Assembly (NCBI RefSeq): GCF_030209575.1
Contig: NZ_JARVRS010000001.1
Location: 2,108,001-2,172,000 of the forward strand
Source of the DNA: Leifsonia sp. fls2-241-R2A-40a
GTDB taxonomy: Bacteria; Actinomycetota; Actinomycetes; Actinomycetales; Microbacteriaceae
Reading direction: 5' to 3'
Length of the DNA stretch: 64,000 bases
The notes beneath the pieces were generated by a model. That model had not been told where the DNA came from. It saw nothing but the letters and a program-made list of their open reading frames with translations, and did no database searches. Shown piece by piece: positions 59,286 to 64,000 of this stretch. The position numbers and the translations under genes were made by a program. Within the stretch, counting starts at the first letter, position 1. Every line of letters begins with the position of its first letter.

Positions 59286-60400
59286 GCGCAGCGGCCTCCG
59301 GCCTCGGATCCCCGATCCAGGGCGTGACCCTCTACAGCTTCACGCGGGCGTTCCACGGCCGCGAATACGACCTGGAAGGCCTGATCCGCAAGGTCGCCGC
59401 GGAGAGCTACGGCCCGGGGCTCGAGATCATCGGGTTCTCCAGCTTCCGCGGCTTCCCCGCGATCGACGACTCCTTCGCCGGCTGGTTCCGCGACCTCGTC
59501 GCCGAGGTCGGGCTGGTGCAGACGTCCCTGGCGATCAACGCCGACATCGGCATCCACCGCGACCGGCTGCTCGACCAGGACGAACTGATCGAGTACATGC
59601 GCCTCCAGATCGAGGCGGCGGCGAAGCTCGGCTTCCCGATCGCACGCGTGCAGATCTCCATCACCCCCGACTCGATGGCCGCGCTCGCGCCGATCGCCGA
59701 GCGCTACGGCGTGACCCTGGCGCTCGAGGTGCACGCCGACCAGTACGCCTCGCACCCGCGCATCCTGGCGCTGCGCGACCGGTACGAGGAGGTCGGGTCG
59801 CCGTTCCTCGGCTTCACCGCCGACTGGGGCGCCACCACGGTCGGCTTCGCGCCGTCGCTGCTGGAGGCGTACCGCCGCCGTGGCGCAACGGACGAACTGC
59901 TCGGCCAGGTCGTCGAGCTCTGGAACGAGTTCTACCAGGCGGGTCCGCCCGCGGACCAGGCCGACCACGGCCAGCGCTTCGGCCGCTTCATCGGCCTCGC
60001 CGCCCAGAACGGCCGTCCCGACCTCGGCATCGACTTCGCCATCAACGGCACCGGCCTGTTCGGCCCGGCGCGCGTCGACGACTGGCTGGAGATCATGCCG
60101 TGGATCAAGCACGTGCACGGCAAGTTCTTCGGTATCGACGAGAACCACGAAGAGCCGTCCGTGCCGGTCCGCGACCTCATCGCGCTGCTGGTGCGCAACG
60201 GCTACAACGGTGCCATCTCGAGCGAGTACGAGGGCTGGCACTGGAACTACTGGCAGTCGCCCTTCGAGATCATCCGCGACGAGCAGGCGGTGCAGCGGTC
60301 GGCCGCTCAGGATGCGGGCAGCCGCATGATCACCGACTCCGCCGAGGCGCGCCGCCAGCTCGCGCAGTGGCTGCCGAGCACGGAAGGCGTGAGCGCATGA
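59282..60400 (+). CDS. C-glycoside deglycosidase alpha subunit, copy 2
   Basis: 372 residues. TIM barrel with Glu149 and His151 (LEVHAD), Asp181 (TADWGA), His277/His279 (HVHGKFF) and Glu315 (SSEYEGW). Longer than copy 1 because of an insert around 205-255 and a C-terminal tail. The third ligand is His, as in the fusion. Coupled to beta copy 2 upstream and to a further alpha-type gene downstream. Reaction expected: elimination of an aglycone from a 3-keto glycoside. Confidence 0.8.
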   Translation: MSAAASGLGSPIQGVTLYSFTRAFHGREYDLEGLIRKVAAESYGPGLEIIGFSSFRGFPAIDDSFAGWFRDLVAEVGLVQTSLAINADIGIHRDRLLDQDELIEYMRLQIEAAAKLGFPIARVQISITPDSMAALAPIAERYGVTLALEVHADQYASHPRILALRDRYEEVGSPFLGFTADWGATTVGFAPSLLEAYRRRGATDELLGQVVELWNEFYQAGPPADQADHGQRFGRFIGLAAQNGRPDLGIDFAINGTGLFGPARVDDWLEIMPWIKHVHGKFFGIDENHEEPSVPVRDLIALLVRNGYNGAISSEYEGWHWNYWQSPFEIIRDEQAVQRSAAQDAGSRMITDSAEARRQLAQWLPSTEGVSA

Positions 60401-61434
60401 GCGACAGCGACGGCATCGCGGGCACCGGCATCGAGCTGGGCACGACCCTCTACTCGATGACCAGCGAGTTCGCGGCCGGGCTCTACACGCCCGAGACGCT
60501 CATCGCGGCCGTCGCCGAGAACGGCATCGGGCCGGGCGTGGAGTTCAACATCGCCCAGCTGCTGCGCACCTACCCGGACGTCGACTCCGAGTTCGTCACG
60601 CTGTGGTTCGACACGCTGGAGAAGCACGGCCTCGAGCCGAGCGCCGTCGGCACCAACCTCGACATGGGACGCCGAAAGGACCGCGACATGACGCCCGACG
60701 AGGAGCACGACTTCCTCGCCCGGCAGCTCCAGACCGCGCACACCCTCGGGTTCAAGCGAGTGGTCATCCGCTCGGCCGGACGGGAGCTGCTGCGCAGCCT
60801 CCTGCCGCTCGCAGAGAAGTACGACCAGCGTCTCGGCTACGAGATCCACGCGCCGCAGGGCCCGAACGATCCGAAGGTGCTCGGCATCCGCGAGCTGTAC
60901 GACGAGCTCGGCAGCGACCGGCTCGGCTTCACCGCCGACTTCTCCTCGACCATGCACAGCCTGTCGCCGACGCTGCTGGCGCAGCTGGCGAAGATGGGCC
61001 TCGACGAGAAGCACTTCGCCGTCATGGACGAGATCTGGCACGAACCGACCCCCATGCACGTGCGCAACCAGAAGTTCGAGGACTATCTCACCGGCGAAGG
61101 CGTCGACCCGGCGCGGTTCGGGCCGTTCACCCGGCTGGCGTTCAACATGCACGGGCTCGTCCCCCCGGAGGAGTGGCTCGACATCATGCCGCAGATCTTC
61201 CACGTGCACGCGAAGTTTTACGACATCGACGCGGACGGCCAGGAGCCGGCCATGGACATCCCGCGCATCGTGCGGCAGTTCGTCCAGGGCGGCTACCGGG
61301 GCTTCCTCTCCAGCGAGTGGGAGGGGCACGCCTTCTCCGACCTCGGAGAGGCGGACCCCATCGACCTCGTGAAGAAGCAGCACGCCCTGATGCGCCGCAC
61401 CATCGAAGACGCCGTCGCCGGCGTCCCGGCCTGA
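60397..61434 (+). CDS. C-glycoside deglycosidase alpha subunit, copy 3
   Basis: 345 residues, closely similar to residues 162-493 of the fused protein: TLYSMTSEF, NLDMGRRKDRDMTPDEE, Glu149/His151 (YEIHAPQGPN), Asp181 (TADFSSTMHS), His269/His271 (HVHAKFYDID), Glu307 (SSEWEGHAF). ATG at 60397 overlaps the preceding stop; the frame is open further upstream. Its matching beta domain is the gene at 62244, one gene further on. Confidence 0.82.
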   Translation: MSDSDGIAGTGIELGTTLYSMTSEFAAGLYTPETLIAAVAENGIGPGVEFNIAQLLRTYPDVDSEFVTLWFDTLEKHGLEPSAVGTNLDMGRRKDRDMTPDEEHDFLARQLQTAHTLGFKRVVIRSAGRELLRSLLPLAEKYDQRLGYEIHAPQGPNDPKVLGIRELYDELGSDRLGFTADFSSTMHSLSPTLLAQLAKMGLDEKHFAVMDEIWHEPTPMHVRNQKFEDYLTGEGVDPARFGPFTRLAFNMHGLVPPEEWLDIMPQIFHVHAKFYDIDADGQEPAMDIPRIVRQFVQGGYRGFLSSEWEGHAFSDLGEADPIDLVKKQHALMRRTIEDAVAGVPA

Positions 61435-61449
61435 CCGAGGAGCACGACC

Positions 61450-62235
61450 ATGTCCGACACCGTCGCCGAGGGGACCCTCTCGGAGCTCGCCGCCGAGGTC
61501 GCGCGCCTGCGCGACGAGGTCGCCGCCGCGCAGAGCCTCGCCCGCCGCGCCGCCGACCGCGGCGAGATCGAGAATCTCTTCAACCGCTACATGTACCTCC
61601 ACAACGCCTTCCAGGACGAGCGGATCATCCCGCTGTGGGTGAGGCGCGGTACCGAGGGCATCCGCGCCCGGTACACGAACGCCGGCCAGTACACCGACTA
61701 CGACAGCGTGATCCGCTACCACCAGGGCCGTCCGGCGCCGGTCGGGAAGCTCATCCTGCACTCCACCACCACCCCGGTGATCGAGGTGGCCGCGGACGGT
61801 GAGACGGCCAAGGGCGTGTGGATGATGGCGGGCACCGAGTCGGGGCTGACCGACCCCGAGGTGGCCAAGGACAGCCCCGACTTCATGTACTCGCCCGGCG
61901 AAGTGCAGGGCAAGAAGGTCTGGGCGCACTGGGTCTGGTGCAAATATGCGATCGACTTCCTCCGCCAGGACGGCGAGTGGAAGATCTGGAAGTTCCGCTG
62001 CTACGAGCTCGCCCGGGCGCCGTTCGAGGAGAACTGGGTCAGCTTCGGCGAGAAGAACCAGGCGGCGTTCGACCTCGACCTCATGTACTTCGGCGACGAC
62101 GGCAAGCCCGTCTTCATGCCGCCCGCCGACGAGCCCGTGCCGAGTGAGAACCATCCGTACAGCCCGTCGACCGTGCAGAAGCTCGAGCCCGAGCCTCCCG
62201 CGCCGTACGACACGTTCGTCGACACCTTCGAGTAG
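61450..62235 (+). CDS. SnoaL-like (NTF2 fold) protein with N-terminal coiled coil
   Basis: 261 residues. Residues ~8-38 form a heptad-like helix (LSELAAEVARLRDEVAAAQS), then a SnoaL-like domain (EIENLFNRYMYLHNAF, YHQGRPAPVGKLILHSTTTP, WCKYAIDFLRQDGEWKIWKF) and a proline/acidic tail. Proteins of this group include dehydratases and are frequent in aromatic and steroid catabolic clusters. It lies between the alpha copy 3 and its beta partner, so a role in the same pathway is likely, perhaps on the eliminated keto-sugar or aglycone. No reaction can be named. Confidence 0.78.
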   Translation: MSDTVAEGTLSELAAEVARLRDEVAAAQSLARRAADRGEIENLFNRYMYLHNAFQDERIIPLWVRRGTEGIRARYTNAGQYTDYDSVIRYHQGRPAPVGKLILHSTTTPVIEVAADGETAKGVWMMAGTESGLTDPEVAKDSPDFMYSPGEVQGKKVWAHWVWCKYAIDFLRQDGEWKIWKFRCYELARAPFEENWVSFGEKNQAAFDLDLMYFGDDGKPVFMPPADEPVPSENHPYSPSTVQKLEPEPPAPYDTFVDTFE

Positions 62236-62243
62236 GAGCAGCC

Positions 62244-62660
62244 ATGGCCACCCACAATTCGCTCTTCGCCGAGAAGGACGTGCGGCGCACCGCCGACGGC
62301 ATCGCCGTCTCGGTGCAGCTGCCCTGGTACCGCAGCCTGTGGCTGTCCGCGGTCGACGACGTGGCGGCGACCGTCGACGGCGTGCCGATTCCGCGCGAGG
62401 ACCTGCGCTTCGAGCTCGGTGGCAGGAGCTACCGCATCGAGGAGCTGCCCGAGCAGTCCGAGACGCTGTGGTTCGTCGCGGACCGCCCCGACGTCGTCAT
62501 CCCGCTGGGCCACGCGCCGGAGGCGGGCGAGAAGCTGACCGTGGAGGTCGTGCTCACCATGCGCCTGCTGTACATGCAGATCATGCCGGGTGCCGACGGA
62601 GGCCCCGGCCGTTACGTGACCAACCGCGTCCCGGTCGAGCGGGAGCTGGTGCTGGCGTGA
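62244..62660 (+). CDS. C-glycoside deglycosidase beta subunit (DUF6379), copy 3
   Basis: 138 residues, strongly similar to residues 1-137 of the fusion: QLPWYRSLWLSAVDD, TVDGVPIPREDLRFEL, LYMQIMPGADGGPGRYV. AGGAG ribosome site. GTGA overlap with the Gfo/Idh gene. Probably partners alpha copy 3. Confidence 0.82.
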   Translation: MATHNSLFAEKDVRRTADGIAVSVQLPWYRSLWLSAVDDVAATVDGVPIPREDLRFELGGRSYRIEELPEQSETLWFVADRPDVVIPLGHAPEAGEKLTVEVVLTMRLLYMQIMPGADGGPGRYVTNRVPVERELVLA

Positions 62661-63853
62661 CCGGTGGCGCCGCCGGCCGGCCGCTCCGCGTGGCGATGAT
62701 CGGCTACGGGTTCATGGGCGCCGCCCACTCGGTGGGCTGGCGGCAGGCACCCGCCGTCTTCTCGCTCCCGCGTCCCGTCGAGCTGACCGTCGTCGTCGGC
62801 CGCAATCCCGACGCCGTGGCCGAGGCCGCCGAGCACTGGGGATGGGCGGAGTCGGCGACCGACTGGCGCGCGGTGATCGCGCGCGACGACATCGACATCG
62901 TGGACATCGTCACGCCCGGCGACTCGCACGCGGAGATCGCCATCGCCGCGCTCGATGCCGGCAAGCACGTGCTCTGCGAGAAGCCGCTCGCCAATACGGT
63001 CGCGGAGGCCGAGGAGATGCTGGCCGCCGCCACCCGCGCGGAGAAGCGCGGCGTCGTCGCCATGGTCGGCTTCACGTACCGTCGCGTCCCGGCCGTGACG
63101 CTGCTCCGCGATCTCATCGCGCAGGGAGCGGTGGGGACGGTGCAGCAGGTGCGCGCGGCCTACCGCCAGGACTGGCTGGTGGATCCGCTCCAGCCGCTCG
63201 CGTGGCGGCTCCAGAAGGAGCACGCCGGCTCCGGTGCTCTCGGCGACATCGGCGCGCACATCGTCGACATGACCCGGTTCGTCACCGGTCAGGACGTCGA
63301 AGCCGTCTCCGGCACGGTCGAGACGATCGTGCGCCGGCGTCCTCTGCTCGGCTCCGGCACCGGGCTGTCGGGCGTCGCCGCGGACGGCTTCGGCGAGGTG
63401 ACCGTCGACGACGCGGCGCTGTTCACCGGACGGCTCTCCGGCGGCGCGCTCGTCTCGTTCGAGGCGACCCGCTTCGCGACCGGGCGCAAGAACGCCCTGA
63501 CGCTGGAGGTGTCCGGTTCCGAAGGGGCGCTCGCCTTCGACCTGGAAGACCTGAACAGCCTCCAGTTCTACGACCGCACGGCCCCGGCGGACCGCCAGGG
63601 ATTCACGAAGATCCTGGTCACCGAGGCGCAGCATCCCTACGTCGCCGCCTGGTGGCCGCCGGGCCACACGCTCGGGTACGAGCACGCTTTCGTCCACCAG
63701 GCGTTCGACCTGGTGTCCGCGATCGCCGACGGATCGCAGCCGCACCCGACGTTCGCGGAAGGCCTCGCCGTCCAGCGCGTGCTCGGCGCGGTCGAGGAGA
63801 GCGCCGCCACCGGTTCCGCCTGGGTGCGCACGGGCTTCCGCGCGCACGTCTGA
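62657..63853 (+). CDS. Gfo/Idh/MocA family oxidoreductase
   Basis: 398 residues. Rossmann domain with VAMIGYGFMGAAHSVG, DIVTPGDSHAEIAIAAL and the CEKPLA motif whose lysine is catalytic; C-terminal sheet domain with GALGDIGAHIVDM containing the active-site Asp/His. NAD(P)-linked oxidation or reduction of a sugar hydroxyl/keto group is expected. DgpA, the C3-oxidising enzyme of the puerarin system, belongs to this family, so it could act as an alternative 3-oxidase or reduce the released 3-keto sugar. Confidence 0.85.
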   Translation: MTGGAAGRPLRVAMIGYGFMGAAHSVGWRQAPAVFSLPRPVELTVVVGRNPDAVAEAAEHWGWAESATDWRAVIARDDIDIVDIVTPGDSHAEIAIAALDAGKHVLCEKPLANTVAEAEEMLAAATRAEKRGVVAMVGFTYRRVPAVTLLRDLIAQGAVGTVQQVRAAYRQDWLVDPLQPLAWRLQKEHAGSGALGDIGAHIVDMTRFVTGQDVEAVSGTVETIVRRRPLLGSGTGLSGVAADGFGEVTVDDAALFTGRLSGGALVSFEATRFATGRKNALTLEVSGSEGALAFDLEDLNSLQFYDRTAPADRQGFTKILVTEAQHPYVAAWWPPGHTLGYEHAFVHQAFDLVSAIADGSQPHPTFAEGLAVQRVLGAVEESAATGSAWVRTGFRAHV

Positions 63854-63883
63854 TCCGTCCGCATCCGCTCGAGGAGACAACGC

Positions 63884-64000
63884 ATGACCCGACCGATCAC
63901 ACTCTTCACCGGCCAGTGGGCCGACCTGCCCTTCGAGGAGGTGGCCAGGCTCGCCGGCGAGTGGGGCTACGACGGCCTCGAGATCGCCTGCTGGGGCGAC
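63884..64000 (+). CDS. Sugar phosphate isomerase/epimerase, N-terminus only (runs off right edge)
   Basis: 39 residues visible ([31 protein letters not shown]), the first beta-alpha unit of a xylose-isomerase-like barrel. GAGGAGAC ribosome site. It follows the Gfo/Idh gene by 30 bases; this pair is common in keto-sugar catabolism. Confidence 0.78.
   Translation, partial: MTRPITLFTGQWADLPFEEVARLAGEWGYDGLEIACWGD

Noticed and set aside
1-64000. CRISPR arrays, tRNA/rRNA genes, insertion sequences, attachment sites
   Set aside because: No regularly spaced repeats, cloverleaf-like segments, transposase/integrase motifs or flanking duplications were seen by reading; short or degenerate elements could be missed without a search tool.

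Overview
The window is high-GC actinobacterial DNA (dense coding, G/C at most third codon positions, many 4-base start/stop overlaps, frequent GTG starts). Gene content points to a soil- or plant-associated Microbacteriaceae (Leifsonia/Microbacterium type); the genus is inferred. No rRNA, tRNA, CRISPR array, insertion sequence or phage gene was seen, and no stretch over about 300 bases lacks a gene.

Region by region. 1-5.8 kb: an amino-acid permease (cut by the left edge) and a PLP decarboxylase, with a divergent LysR regulator, then an ATPase-type LuxR regulator. 6-13.4 kb: secreted GH3 glucosidase, DUF445 membrane protein with a possible 23-residue coupled leader ORF, VOC protein, S51 peptidase, small membrane protein, AraC regulator and a divergent phytanoyl-CoA dioxygenase-like enzyme. 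13.4-22 kb: a galactoside operon on the minus strand (GH42 beta-galactosidase, two ABC permeases, binding lipoprotein, GH36 alpha-galactosidase) facing a LacI regulator, with two matching operators between them. 22-29.5 kb: a four-gene FtsX/MacB-type exporter. 29.5-38.7 kb: DUF4287 and Nudix proteins, then an IclR regulator and a complete 4-hydroxybenzoate/protocatechuate beta-ketoadipate operon (pobA-pcaHGBLIJF) behind a perfect 15-bp palindrome. 38.7-42.2 kb: FAD monooxygenase-TetR operon and a drug-type MFS exporter.

42.2-64 kb is the notable part: a plus-strand locus, interrupted by one LysR gene, that looks like a C-glycoside catabolic supercluster. It holds two GMC-type FAD sugar C3-oxidases (CarA-like), four beta-type (DUF6379) domains and four alpha-type (TIM barrel) domains of C-glycoside deglycosidases, a carbohydrate ABC importer, GH43 and GH106-like hydrolases, an esterase, two SnoaL/NTF2-like proteins, a hydroxypyruvate isomerase-like protein, a Gfo/Idh oxidoreductase and the start of a further TIM-barrel isomerase. 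One deglycosidase (45210-46691) carries beta and alpha domains fused in a single polypeptide. Its closest relatives inside the window are separate genes (60397-61434 and 62244-62660).

Working model (inference): a glycosylated plant phenolic is imported, O-linked decorations are removed by GH43/GH106, the C-linked sugar is oxidised at C3 by a GMC enzyme, the C-C bond is split by alpha/beta deglycosidases, and sugar and aglycone fragments go to isomerases/oxidoreductases and, for p-hydroxyphenyl or catechol rings, to the neighbouring pob/pca pathway. A recurring TAnnnT hexamer exactly six bases before the start codon of six genes suggests leaderless transcription.
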